DNA of 64,000 bases from Drechmeria coniospora (taxonomy: Eukaryota > Ascomycota > Sordariomycetes > Hypocreales > Ophiocordycipitaceae). A program made the translations under genes and the position numbers. The notes below the pieces were generated by a model, which worked only from the letters and a program-made list of their open reading frames with translations, had not been told where the DNA came from and ran no database searches. Positions 1 through 11,077 of the stretch are shown one piece after another. Where the stretch lies: the NCBI RefSeq assembly GCF_001625195.1, contig NC_054391.1, forward strand, positions 2,573,390-2,637,389, read 5' to 3'. The stretch's first letter is position 1, and each line of letters opens with the position of its first letter.

Positions 1-25
1 CTTTCGCCATGGACTTTGCGTGTCA

Positions 26-346
<321 letters not shown>

Positions 347-735
347 TCAACGAAAGCTTGGGTGATGCCTGAGAGAGTGACGTCGACGAAAGCGGGTACG
401 ATACGGGAGGTGCTGAATACGAGCCAACGTAAGATACGAAGTCGCAACCAATGGGAGAGACCACAGGTCGCCGTAGCAGACAGGGAGAGACGATATACTT
501 GGGTCAATGGATAGCGTAGATGGGTGCGTGATGGAGCGTGATTGAGCAAGAGGAGGATCAACCGCTCTGGAGCAAACGATGTAGAGGTCGGTCCGGGTAG
601 GACCTACGGAGTACTAGGCTACTCGTCATGCTACGTAGCCATGTGTTGGTGGGTTTGGTTTTGGGAAGGAGGAGGGAGGCAAGTGGGGGAGGAAAGGCGG
701 GGTAGTACAAGGAACTCTAAAGTACGGAGTGCGTG

Positions 736-764
736 CAGTGGGGTGGCAAAAATGTCGATTCAAT
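736..764 (+). repeat. 29-bp dispersed repeat, copy A
   Basis: Matches the reverse complement of 12630-12658 with one mismatch. Here the right end (GTCGATTCAAT) also begins an imperfect palindrome closing with TGAATCGTC at about 790-798. Confidence 0.85.
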
Positions 765-921
765 TTGTAGGAGCAGCGCTACCAAAACTGAATCGTCACT
801 TTTGTCAAGTGACTGCAAGTACAAGTATTGCCGGAGTACAAGTTTTCCGTACACCGTAAGTACAGTAAGTACGCTGTACAGTACTTAATACTAGTAAGTA
901 TCTGCATACATGCGTGTTGTT

Positions 922-1041
922 GTACAGTGCTCAGTAATGCACTTTGTACAGTACTCAGTTCTGCACTTTGTACAGTACTCAGTAATGCACTTTGTACAGT
1001 ACTCAGTAATGCACTTTGTACAGTACTCAGTAATGCACTTT
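922..1041. repeat. 24-bp tandem repeat, five full units plus a partial sixth
   Basis: Unit begins GTACAGTACTCAGTAATG and ends CACTTT. Copies start at 922, 946, 970, 994 and 1018; a sixth starts at 1042 and diverges after about 12 bases. Units 3-5 are identical; units 1 and 2 differ by one to a few bases. The unit is built from the same GTAC/CAGTACTC words found throughout the intergenic DNA. Confidence 0.95.
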
Positions 1042-1886
1042 GTACAGTACTCCGTGCTCTGGACTTGTAGGGAGCACGTAAATGTACAAGTACAGTACTC
1101 CGTAGCTACTTAAATGCTTACCCACTGCGGTAGGCTATGCAGCATGAATGCACATGTACCAACTCGTTCGTGTTGGTACTTACAGATGCACGTTTGCACG
1201 GAACCTTGACTATAATATCGTTTGCGTCGTCCTGGACAGACACCAGCAAGACCAGCCGACCATCTCTCAGTTCAACATCCGATGACACTGTCATACGCAT
1301 ACCACGGATGTGCGGGCAGCGCAGATTCTCAAGTTTGTAGAATATCATTCATGATTAGGTTGACAAGAACAGGCAGGTAGGTGCCTTGTATAGTTGGAAT
1401 TTCCTCAATCCTTTGCCAATAGCCACCGACATAGTCCCCAGCCATAAAGGTTCGTCCGAACAATCATGATCCTAGTGCAGTAATAGCTTCGCCGCGGAAG
1501 GACAGTGCAATGCTGGTGCTGCACTAGTGACGATCTACTCGCTCCTGTGCGTGTATTACAGTTTTTGCTTATCCCGATCCGCTCCGCCGGATTCTTCTTC
1601 ATCTGACCTGAACAAGCGAACCAAACAAAATATGTCGTCGATGCGACTCGAAACCGCATGTTTCGCTACGGAGCTCGACGTCGTCGTATGAATACATGTT
1701 CATTTCCCAACATATATTTACCGGGATCCCCGTTTATGTGGTCATGGGAGATATGTGAAATGCCCCAGCTGGCCTCCCCAGAAACCAAGGCCCATTTCGC
1801 TGCCTTCTTCCGCGCCTGGTGCATGACGGTGCTTTGGACGCCGGCAAGGCTTTCGTGCCAAGTCCAGTGCCCGCCCATCCCCCACC

Positions 1887-4800
1887 TCAAGCCCTTGCCC
1901 TTCCTCTCCGCTCGGCTTTGTAAAGTTCCCGTTTCATGTCCATCAACAGGTCCTCCATCGCGTATACCGTCTCTCGATCAAGCGAAGCGTTGCGAAGCTG
2001 GGCCAGCCCGGTTCGCAGCGACTCCATGATCGATTGCCTCTCCTCTCCTCCGCCATCCGTATCCTTTTCTCCATTCTTCTTCACATCCGCACGGCCTGCG
2101 AGCTTTGCCTTCGCCGAAGATCTTGGCCGCGCCGTCTGCTGCTCGTCGTGAGCCTGGGACGCGGCAAACGACTCCGTCACCAACTGAGACAGCAGCTCCT
2201 CGTCCGTGTCCCCTCCGTCCAAGTTCCCCTTGACATTCTCCAAAATCTCGGCCGACGCCTTCGGTGATGCCGTCTTCGCGTCCGCCGGACTGGGTGCCTG
2301 AAGCTTGCGCTTGCGCGAGCCTCCTCTCGTCTTCACTCCATTGCTGTGCTGAGCAGTGTGGCCGCTGTCCGCCGAAGCCACGGCTGACTCGTTCGACGAT
2401 GCTTCCTCCACCCTCGTCTCCCGCCCCGCCTCCCTCGATCGCTTCTTCTTACTTCGGGTCTCGGCTTCCTTGAACCCTCGCTTACGCTTCCTTGTCCTCC
2501 CGCCGTCGCCACCTTCATCCACTGCCTTGGTCGGCGAAGACTTGGGCGCTTGCGAGGCCAATCTTTTTGATTCGCGTCGTCGTGTCGGGCTCGGAGACGT
2601 GGTCAAGGGCAAGTCTGTGTAGACCGTGATGCAACCTTGGCCGGCCTCCCTGCTCGGCATACTTTTCTTCGTTGGCGTCACCAATTCTCCCGCAGCAGGG
2701 AGCTCGTAGTGCCCAGTCTCCAGCTCCATGGCCAAGTCCACCATTTGGTGCTCGTCGCCTTCGCTGAGCGCAAAGTACGTATCCTCGAGCGCATCCTTGA
2801 CGGACGGCTCCATGTCGCAGGAAGAGTGTGCTTCTTCGTCCATCGGCTGACTCCTGGCATCGACGAATGCTTCATCACCAGATTTCGCCGTTCTCTGCGT
2901 CTTGCTAGGCGGCGAGAGATGGCGCAGCGGCGGCGTGGAGGGGGTATGGGCAGTTGGGTTCGGCAGGCCACCGCTTTCCTGCGTGTTGTCGGTGTCGGGG
3001 CTATCGTCCGCATCCATGACGCTCGGGGGCAATGTTTTCGCTGCTGCCCTCTCGGTAGCAGCATTGCGTTTCTGCCTGCGAGTTCTCCTCCGGGGGGGCT
3101 TCGGCCGAGACGGCTCCTCCGGGAGGGGAGGAGATGAAGACTTGGGGCAGCCCGTCGTGGCCTGTTGATTGCCTGCCGCCGATGACCCCGTGGGCGATGA
3201 GAACCTCCAATCTTCCATGGAGCTGTTCGCTCTGACGCGTGACTGAATCTCCGACAGTAAAGGATACGGTCGTGGAACAGGAGGTGACGACGGCGGATCA
3301 TTCATGCCCTCCATCGGCAAGACCTGCCCTCGCCTTGGCGTCGGTGTCAAGGTAATCATGTCGTCGAAAGACTTGCGCTGGGGAGTCGTCTCCATTTTGA
3401 CATCATCCATGCCGATGGCCACCGAATCTGCTGCCTTCGACTCTGGGTTGGCGGAGCCACTGTGAGAACTGTCGGCGACCAGTGCAACGCTCTCCTGCTG
3501 TGATTTCCACACTTGCGTTTCCGGGGCCGCGAGGTTCGGCAACTCATGATTCGAGGCGGAGCATGGTGCAGCTGGCGGGGATCGAATCGACGACGTATTA
3601 CGACGAAGCCGCGGTGCCCGTCTACCCTTGGCCGAATCTTGATTATCCGTGACAGACTCCGTTTGGCGCGTCGCATGCAACGACCGCTTGGACGATGTCG
3701 TCGCCGAGAGTTCTGCCGATGCGTGATTGTGCGATGAGTGGCCATGTCCGTCCGTCGCCCCTCTGAATGTGGAAAGTTGCTCTTCAACGCTCCCATTCGA
3801 CAACTCGGTTCCAGGCCCAAACAGACCGAGGCTGGTTCGCAGAGATGAAACTGTGGACAGGAGACTATCCGAGCATTCGAGTTTGCCACCCTTTGCCCAT
3901 GTGTTCCAGAGCTCCGCTGCCGTGCTGACGATGTAGGCATCCTTGCTCTCGAAAGCGGCAGTCAGGAGCAGCTGAACTTGGTCAAAGTCATCCCTGTGCA
4001 GCCGTCCGTAGGTGGCCAGTCTGCTGCAAACCTGATCCCAAAGACTTCGTATCTACTGCCGTTAGCTATTGCATGTACCTTGAATGCTGGACATGGGAGA
4101 CTTTGCTTACAATTTTAGACATGGCGGAGCTGTCGTTCAGTTGAAGCCAATCTTTCTCATCTCGAATCCACGGGCACAGACCAAGCTGCATGTTCGAAAT
4201 CGTAGTGATGACCGCGCGAGGCAAGGACCTGGCCACAAACCCTAGAAAGGACTCGGCAAATACCTCTACTTTTTGGCGTGTTCCAAAGTCCGAACATTGG
4301 GCGTAGAGCCTTTGCATCACATGGTTGCCGAGCTTGTAGAGACTATCACAAGGATCCGACGGTCCCAGACCTGCCCCTGTCGAGGGTGTCCCCCAGGCCT
4401 GTAGGCGAACGGCGTCCAACGTCTGCCCATCACATGGTAACTTGGCGACATTACAGAGCAGTGCCATCGCCTGAAACCAAACCATCGACGGCACGGAGGT
4501 ATCCTTGGAAAGAGTTTCGAGTAAGCCCTTGGCGATGGGGTCAACGACGAGAAGAGCAACACCTGCGTCGCCGATATCCTCCACGACCTTGTTGCAAATA
4601 GCGTCAAACAGGGAACCCCAGTGAGCGATCGGCAAGCCAGGGTGGCATGTGAGACCACGCTCGAGATGCGACACGATATCGAGGTGCTCTGACGCCAGAG
4701 GTTGATTGGTAGTGACGAGACTGGATCGTGAAGCGAGGCTGTTGGCGAAGGGCAACTTCATGTGGTCCGCCAAAAGCAGCCACGGTCCACATGCGGACGG

Positions 4801-7191
4801 ACAGCTTCGCGGCAGCAATTGCATTAGTTCCTGGGCAAGTTCAACACGTCCCTTGGCGCTCCTGCTTGCGAAGAAGGGTTCAAACGCCGATCGAAACAAG
4901 TCGGCCAGTTCTGCATCGTCGACGCAACCCGGAGGAGTTGTGCACATCAGCAGAAAGAGGTGGTGGAGAGAGATGCGGGCGACACCGCTGGGCGGGTTTG
5001 GTTTGCTGAGCCGTTGCGTTGGCGTGGCGACCGATTCAAAGTTGCTGTCGACACGCAGGGACAACTTCTTCTCGGTGAAAGGAAGCAAGCCTAGTCCGTC
5101 GACAAGAAGGCGAACGAACTGCGTCACACTAGCCAGAAACTCGGACTGGGTGCGCGCGCCGTCAGCGAGACCTGCCGACCAAACCTTGGACAGGAATCCG
5201 AAGCTGCAGGCCAAGAACTTTGCAGTATCATCCGACACCTTGATGTCCTTGGCTGACGCCGCGACGACTGAGCCGATGAGGGATTTCCATAGTCGGAAGG
5301 CCAAGCTCTCCTTGTTGGCGAGGTCGACAAACCTCCTGTCAAGAATAGGGCCCACCGCTTCGAACACCTTGACGCAGTTTCGCCGGATCCACTTAGGATC
5401 GAGGGGCAGCAGCTCTTCGGGATGAACAGGCGCTGCATCCATGATGCGATCCAGGTTCCGCGACGGGCGAGGTGTCGAGACGTCCAAGAGGCCAACCAGC
5501 GTTCGAGCGGCCTGCATGGTGCAGTCCCCAGAAACGCCATGCCTGTCATCGAGGCTCACCAGCTGAGTCATTACCGGATGAACAGCAACATCCCAGATGA
5601 CATCGATGGGGTACTTGGCGCCGCCCTGAGCGACGGAGAAGTAGTAGAGGCTGCATATTCCGCCAAAGACAGCGCGCCGAAGTTTCATGGGCTCCTCTTG
5701 CTGTTTGGCGCCCGAAACCTTCCTCCGGAGCTGGCTCAAAAGCGGCTGACAGAGTGTGGCGATGGACTTTGGAGAGAGCTTGCAGTCGACGAGGGATAGG
5801 TAAACGTAACGATTCCAGGCTCTGTTGGCTTCATGCTTCGTCGCGGCATCCGGGGTGTTAAACGCGGACTGCACAAGTACCAGCCATGGACTGTAGTGCT
5901 GCCATTTGTCCAAGGGAAAACGGAGAAAGAGGATCGTCGCACCCCAGATCTGCGGCATCGCGGCGCTGGTTAGTTTGTCCTTGAGCATATGCTGCAGCCG
6001 CTGGATGAAGAAATCCATGTAACTTTCATCCTCATGCTGGGCGCTGAACAACTCGTTCACCTTGCGAAAGAGCGTCTTGTCGGATCGAAGGGCGAAGCCA
6101 GCCTCGACAGCAAGACTAATCGCCTGGGCACGGATATCCTTGACGGAGCTGAGCATGTCTGTGAACATGTCTTGGAGCCAGTCCGAGTGCGTCACCATGC
6201 AAGCGCGGGACTGCTGGACAAGCCGCTTGTAGATGAGCAGGCGGCTCATGACGACGCTCTTGCCCTTCATGTGGTGCCCAATGCCGTGGAGGGCGATGAC
6301 GAGCCGGCCGACGCGGTCCAACGTCATGACCTTGGCGGGAAAGCTCTGGAAGGCAACGGCCTGCATCAGGTGACGAACAACATCCTTGGGCACGGAAATA
6401 TCTTCGAAGGATCGAATCGCGTGGTCTATGACGAAGACGCCAAAGTCAGAGGTGAGCGTCGAAGCGATGGCTTGGAACTGGAGGAAAGTGGCGAGCAGGG
6501 TGAGAGCGTGGTTGACGAGGGACGCGTCGAGGGCGCCAGTTTCGGTCTTGGAGGTCATGTCGCGCTGGATAAACTGCATGAACAAACTCATCTTGGCCTG
6601 CAGCGCGACCCGATCGGGAAGATTGTTGGACGTCTTCAACGCCCTGGAGAGCATCATGTAGGCGTCCAGCTTGGAGTCCCGGTCGGCACCGGCAAGGTGC
6701 TTGATGGTGGAGTCGAGCATCTCGGTGACGTTTGGCTGGGCTGCCGTGCCATCGAGGTCGCCGCCGAGAGATGAGGATAGCGGTTTCGGCGAGGGCGAAG
6801 GCTTGAGGATGCCTTTGATGGGTTTGGCGGTGGCCGAGGAGGGGGCCGAGAGGGGGGAGGATTTGATATCGCCAGGGCCGGAAACACTGGGGTACTGGGG
6901 GGCCTCCTTGTACTCGGTATGGACGGACCACTCGACCCTTTTGCGCCTGTGAGACGAACTCGGGTTGGATCTTGTTGCGATGGCAGAGCGAGGGCAACCG
7001 GCGTTTGGGGGCGTCTGGAGGCTGCGGCATGGGTCGAATGCCTGTGAGCGAGAGAGTGCAAGGGACTTGAGGGAGACGTCTGGGTCGTGAGCCGACGTCT
7101 CCCGCGGAGGCGTTGGTGGTCTTGCCGGCAGGGACTTGAATATGTTGCAGCTGGTCGTGGTTGAGGGGGGCTGCGCTACTGAAGATGCCAT
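1887..7191 (-). CDS. RIF1: Telomere-associated protein Rif1
   Basis: Two exons: 7191-4111 and 4052-1887, joined across a 58-bp intron (donor GTAAGC, branch GCTAAC, acceptor CAGTAG), giving 1748 residues; the join keeps frame and turns two long frames into one protein. Rif1 controls telomere length, replication-origin timing and repair choice, and brings protein phosphatase 1 to chromatin. Seen: a disordered proline/serine-rich N-terminus with RVEW (85-88) and GILK (127-130), which match RVxF and SILK phosphatase-1 docking motifs; then a long helical repeat region (about 150-1000) of the Rif1 N-terminal HEAT type; then a charged, disordered C-terminal third rich in S/T-P sites and KR-rich nuclear-signal-like stretches. 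The ATG at 7191 is the first in frame. Long antisense frames over this gene are shadows. Assignment rests on the N-terminal domain and overall architecture. Confidence 0.85.
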
Positions 7192-8029
7192 GGCTGCTCT
7201 GCAGAAAGAAGGGGGCCGAGAGGCAGCCGCAGAGAGGCGATCTACAGTGCGAGAGACCGGCCGACGAGAGGACGAGAAACCATCAAATGCGACTCAGTTC
7301 CGTGGGCAGACGACGAATGTGTGGGAAATGGCGAAGGATGGAGGAAGCCGTGATGCTGGACGACGATCCTGTCTTGACGGATGAAATTATGTAGGTAGCG
7401 GATGCTAATGGCAGAGGTCTTTATGAAACGCGCCTGGTCTGTCCAAAATCGCGTTTAGTACCGCGGGTTGGCGCGACGCGAGGCAGGGTACCTCACTTGT
7501 ACTTACATCCCTCAATTGGCGGATGGATACCTCTATTAACCTCCCTACGAACGGTACCAGTACGAAAGTACTTGCAAGTACAGAGTACCTAAGTACTTAG
7601 TAAGTACTGTAAGTACAGGCCAAGCCGACGGTTTCTTGGCATTTTCAGCGAGCTACGGAGTACTTAATTACGGAGTACGGAGTGCTCCATTAACCAAGTA
7701 TATAACCCGTACGAAGTATGGAATAATACACTTTTAACTCGCGCGCCAGGGAGAATCATACCTAATAGAAAGAAATATACTTATAGTATGCAAGAGTATA
7801 GTGTACCTGTAAGAATGTTATTCGGTGGGCACCAAATTAGTATACTATATTACCTGTGTCACGCAACACAAAGTATTTGTTCCTGTATAAACTAATAAAT
7901 AAAAACTACATCTCACAACGAGTAAGTTATAATGCATTCTGTTTTGTGCACAATTATAAAAGAGTACTGCATTCCGTCGCCCTTGGTGGTCATGCTGGCG
8001 CCAGCTAGTAGTTGCGGATAAAATGTCAC
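7192..8029. other. Intergenic, partly AT-rich, retroelement-flank material
   Basis: RIF1 promoter side to about 7450, then GTAC-word-rich DNA (7540-7720), then AT-rich sequence. Holds one copy of a 37-bp repeat at 7804-7840 that recurs inverted at 55737. On the minus strand, sequence from 7917 (TGTGAG) to 7808 (CTTACA) has LTR-like TG...CA ends, but no partner LTR or target duplication was found. Confidence 0.5.
7804..7840 (+). repeat. 37-bp dispersed repeat, copy A
   Basis: This 37-bp stretch (core GTTATTCGGTGGGCACCAAA) is identical to the reverse complement of 55737-55773. Similarity stops on both sides, so the two are fragments of one repeat family inserted or left behind at separate places. 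Confidence 0.9.
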
Positions 8030-8912
8030 TCACCCCCGCAGCATACAAGGGCCTGCCGTTCTATTCTTGATTTCGTCGTAGGGAACCCGCTTCGCCTGCG
8101 ACTCAGGCTCGGTACGGGCTCGGCTGTGGCCCTGACGTCTTCCTGCCGGGTGGAATATCGGGGGGGAGTGCATGCCGAATTGGTCACTGATATCGGAGAC
8201 TCCCCATTTACTGTCCCGCAACGCTGCCGTCAGCCTGGGGCCGCGTCGGGTCCTAAGTCTCTCCTCAATACGGCAGATTGCTATGCCTGCTGCAACACAC
8301 CTGTATATCCCTACCGGCTTAATGTAGTCGTCCTTTGGGATGCCTCGACTGATACCATAGTACCGTATCGCCTTGGATAGTCCGCGACGGAGCCTCATTA
8401 GTTTGACCGTGTCTTTCCAATGCATTCCTCCCGCCAGGGTCAGCTTCTGTTCAAAGCGAATGTAGAACGTAAAGAAGGGCTCGTTGGTGCCTTGCTCAAC
8501 CTGTTCCAGTTCCGTTGGGGCGATTTCCTGGCGGTATGGATTGGCAAAAATTGTCTCGAGATACCCGAGGAACTGTGCTGGGTCGTACCCGAAATGCTCT
8601 CCTGCCTTACAGAAAAGAGTTTCTCGTGCTTGAACCTTGGGGGACGAGATTCTGCTACAAGAGTATCCATTGGTCTTTGACTGAGGAGATAATCGCCCTG
8701 TCGGCCTGATGTTTGTGCTCTATGACGAGCCGCGTGGCTGCGAAGCTAGTATTGTTTCCGTTATAATGTGTACCTATCAGGATCGGGTTGTAGCTGATGG
8801 GGAGGGAGGACTTGGCCGATTCGTCTCTCGGGCGGTTGTATATCTGGTCCGTCGTGGGGGCATCTACTTGCTGTGCTGGTGGTATGGGCTTTGGTGGGAA
8901 CTGGTTCTGCAC
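8030..8912 (-). pseudogene. Decayed Ty3-like retrotransposon gag, copy A
   Basis: Reading the minus strand from 8912, three frames must be joined to recover a gag-like protein. The first frame carries LVIEHKHQADRAI and VKDQWILL and ends in a stop. A second frame (about 8610-8430) carries FGYDPAQFLGYLETIFANPY and FYIRFEQKLTLAGG, a typical capsid-domain pattern. It continues in frame through the ATG at 8425 (MHWKDTVKLMRLRRGL, then DDYIKP) to a stop at 8030. The same segments in the same order occur in the plus-strand relic at 18405-19443, including DQW(I/M), FANPYRQE/YSNPYRQE and RFEQKLTLAGG/RFDRKLMLAGG. No zinc knuckle, protease or reverse transcriptase was seen. Stops and frameshifts mean it cannot encode a working protein. 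Confidence 0.8.
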
Positions 8913-9156
8913 CCCTTACTGTTGATATGCGATTTGCTCTGCTTGCTTACCGCGTCGTATTCTTAAGGACGCGAAGTCAGTACAAACCATTTCTGCAAAA
9001 TTCCATTATTTCCGCAAAATTGATCGTTACACCCTGGGGGCGGTTGCCTTGCTGTTCATTTTCCATTGCGATTGTAAGTAAAGAGCTTACGGAGTACTCC
9101 GTACTGTAATAGCTACTATTCCTAGAAGGAACCCGTAAGGATTTTTAATAGACTTG

Positions 9157-9205
9157 CGGAGTACGGAGTAAGTACGGAGTAGAGAGGTCAGTACTCCGTA
9201 CTCCG
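9157..9205. repeat. Inverted repeat, 14-bp arms
   Basis: Arms CGGAGTACGGAGTA (9157-9170) and TACTCCGTACTCCG (9192-9205) are perfect reverse complements separated by 21 bases that themselves contain another AGTACGGAGT. It is made entirely of the dispersed GTAC word family. Confidence 0.9.
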
Positions 9206-9299
9206 TAATATAGCTTCTACATTTAGGGGGTGGGGGGTTAGGTGGGTCCGCTCCTACTCGCCGTAAGTACTCCGTACTTGTCTTATTGTAGGTACAGTA

Positions 9300-9720
9300 C
9301 AAGATACAAGACATAACAATAATTCTCAAGATATTAAGAAATTTTATGAATAATTTTATAATTTATAATATTAAAAATACTATATTATTATGAGTTGATT
9401 ATTGCTGTTACTATAAGAAACTTGATAGGTTTAATTAAAAGACTTATAGAATAAAATGAAGTGGACAGGATAGAGAGTTCCCTGGGGAAGGGCTCTACTG
9501 TATATGTAAGCCCGCTCCCACTCGCCCTAAGTAATGGTCGGGCATAGCCCAAGACGTAACACTCAAACTATTTATTCAAGTTCTAGTAATTCTATTAATG
9601 TTCATATTTAGTTTTGCTGTTTCTATATTCTTTCAATTTTCTTAATTTTCTCAAATCATTATTTGTCAGTACTGTTTTGCTCCTATTCATGCCTTTTTTT
9701 TTATTTATTGGCAGCGCACA
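9300..9720. other. AT-rich island
   Basis: Runs of A/T such as TTTTATAATTTATAATATT with few G or C, in sharp contrast to GC-rich surroundings; no coding frame. Could be repeat-induced point mutation (RIP) debris of a transposon or simply AT-rich spacer; dinucleotide ratios were not computed. Confidence 0.6.
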
Positions 9721-9864
9721 GCACACACACAGCATAGAGAACCGCACTAGTTTTCCCCAGCGCACTTAATTATAACAGTGTCTACATGAATAATATACGG
9801 AGCACATGTACTGTGCTTGCCACTGGTCGTGTTACTAAACTGCTCCCTTCAAGTCATCCATCCC

Positions 9865-9966
9865 TCCGTTCAATTCAGCCAACTCTCATTCTAAGCCACC
9901 CGCCTCGCCTCGCCCTCCGTTCAGTTCAGCCAACTCTCATTTTAAGCCACCCGCCTCGCCTCGCCT
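9865..9966. repeat. 51-bp direct duplication
   Basis: Two copies, 9865-9915 and 9916-9966, sharing CAGCCAACTCTCATT and AAGCCACCCGCCTCGCCTCG with about two mismatches, followed by an extra run of CGCCT units to about 9970. It lies about 220-320 bp upstream of the start codon at 10184. Confidence 0.85.
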
Positions 9967-10183
9967 CGCCTCGCTTCACTTTCTTTTGGATTCTTCGTCT
10001 GCCGTACATTTGCAGCGATTGACGATGCATATTTGAACATCTAGATACATCCTTCTCTTTTGATTGAACCAACTTGGATAAAGCTGACGTTTTGGATTGT
10101 GGTACTAATTACAGACCTTCGCGTCGGTTCCCATTCTGCTGAATCTAGTCATCCAACACAGGCAATTGTCCGGCCCATGAAAC

Positions 10184-11077
10184 ATGGCATCATTCAATTG
10201 CCGTTACTCGACAGCCTCTCCCGTTCTCGCCATGCAACCCCAGCCTTCAATCCAACCAGCACCTCCAATGGCAAGAGTGACGCATGACCCAGCCGCGGGG
10301 GCATTGCTCGACCCTCCATCTCATGAACAGGCGGATAAGTATGCACCAAAGCCGGCTGCTGGTAGGAAACGATCGTGGGGCGAAGCTACAAACATTCCCG
10401 AGCCTGGCCCTCCGACCCCGGCGGCCATTGATCCGCATGGAGGATTGGCTTGCGGTGAGGGTATGACGCCCACGGAGTCGAAGAGCAGCATTCTCACCGA
10501 CGCCGTCAACCCGTCCGATGGTTGGTTCAGTGACGAGAAGACGAGCGACGGGCAGGATGCAACCCATCAAGACGCACAACGGCGGATCAACCCGGCCAGT
10601 CACAAGTCGCAGCGTGTTGACCACAGCATACATGAATCGCCGGCGCTGCATCCCTCAAGCTGCGACGACGGAGGCAAGCGTGCGGGAGTGGAGGACTCGG
10701 GTGGCGCTGGCGGTCTCGTCATTGATGACTTCACCATTCATCTCGGCATTGGGTGGAGAAAAATCAGCAATGACGAGGATATCCAGGCGGCTGCCCGAGG
10801 CTGGGCCCGCTTTATAGAGAACCACTTTCCCCTCCATCGTGTTCAGATCTGCCTCGAGAGCAAAGGGTTGCAGTCATACCTGGTCGAAACATCCGAGGGC
10901 TATTTTCTCTTTGCAGAAAATTTGCGACAAGGCCGGCTGGTTAGCCGCAGCATCGAGGGCGCAGTTCGCAACTTGCAGCAAACACCGCCAATATTTGACG
11001 GGGAGGAGTTTGCGATGAAATGTAAAAATTCGCAGTCGACTGAGCCTTTGGCCGACACCGAGATGAGCCTAGAGTAG
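10184..11077 (+). CDS. Conserved hypothetical protein
   Basis: A single-exon frame of 297 residues starting at the first in-frame ATG (10184). I do not recognise a named family. The first ~175 residues are low-complexity and polar with many P, S, D and H, and look disordered. The last ~120 form a compact-looking block beginning IDDFTIHLGIGWRKIS and continuing through RGWARFIENHFP, LESKGLQSYLVE, YFLFAENLRQGRLV and PPIFDGEEF. The pattern of alternating hydrophobics suggests a small folded domain; I have the impression that this block is conserved in other filamentous fungi, but that is memory and needs a search. No signal peptide or membrane segment. Codon use resembles the neighbouring genes. 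It stands between two transposon-relic regions, but the protein itself shows no mobile-element signature. Confidence 0.7.
   Translation: MASFNCRYSTASPVLAMQPQPSIQPAPPMARVTHDPAAGALLDPPSHEQADKYAPKPAAGRKRSWGEATNIPEPGPPTPAAIDPHGGLACGEGMTPTESKSSILTDAVNPSDGWFSDEKTSDGQDATHQDAQRRINPASHKSQRVDHSIHESPALHPSSCDDGGKRAGVEDSGGAGGLVIDDFTIHLGIGWRKISNDEDIQAAARGWARFIENHFPLHRVQICLESKGLQSYLVETSEGYFLFAENLRQGRLVSRSIEGAVRNLQQTPPIFDGEEFAMKCKNSQSTEPLADTEMSLE

Larger units (their letters stand above)
8913..10183. other. Intergenic with AT-rich island and small repeats
   Basis: GTAC words and a hairpin at 9157-9205; a strongly AT-rich stretch at about 9300-9720 with no coding frame; a 51-bp direct duplication at 9865-9966; then the promoter side of the gene starting at 10184. 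No gene seen. Confidence 0.6.

Noticed and set aside
922..1041. CRISPR array
   Set aside because: Units are contiguous without unique spacers, and the genome is eukaryotic.
828..1113. Two overlapping frames over the 24-bp array
   Set aside because: They simply translate the tandem repeat (repeating LSNALCTV or FVQYSVMH).
5989..6774. A 261-residue frame antisense to RIF1
   Set aside because: Shadow of the long GC-rich RIF1 exon; composition follows the complementary codons and no family matches.
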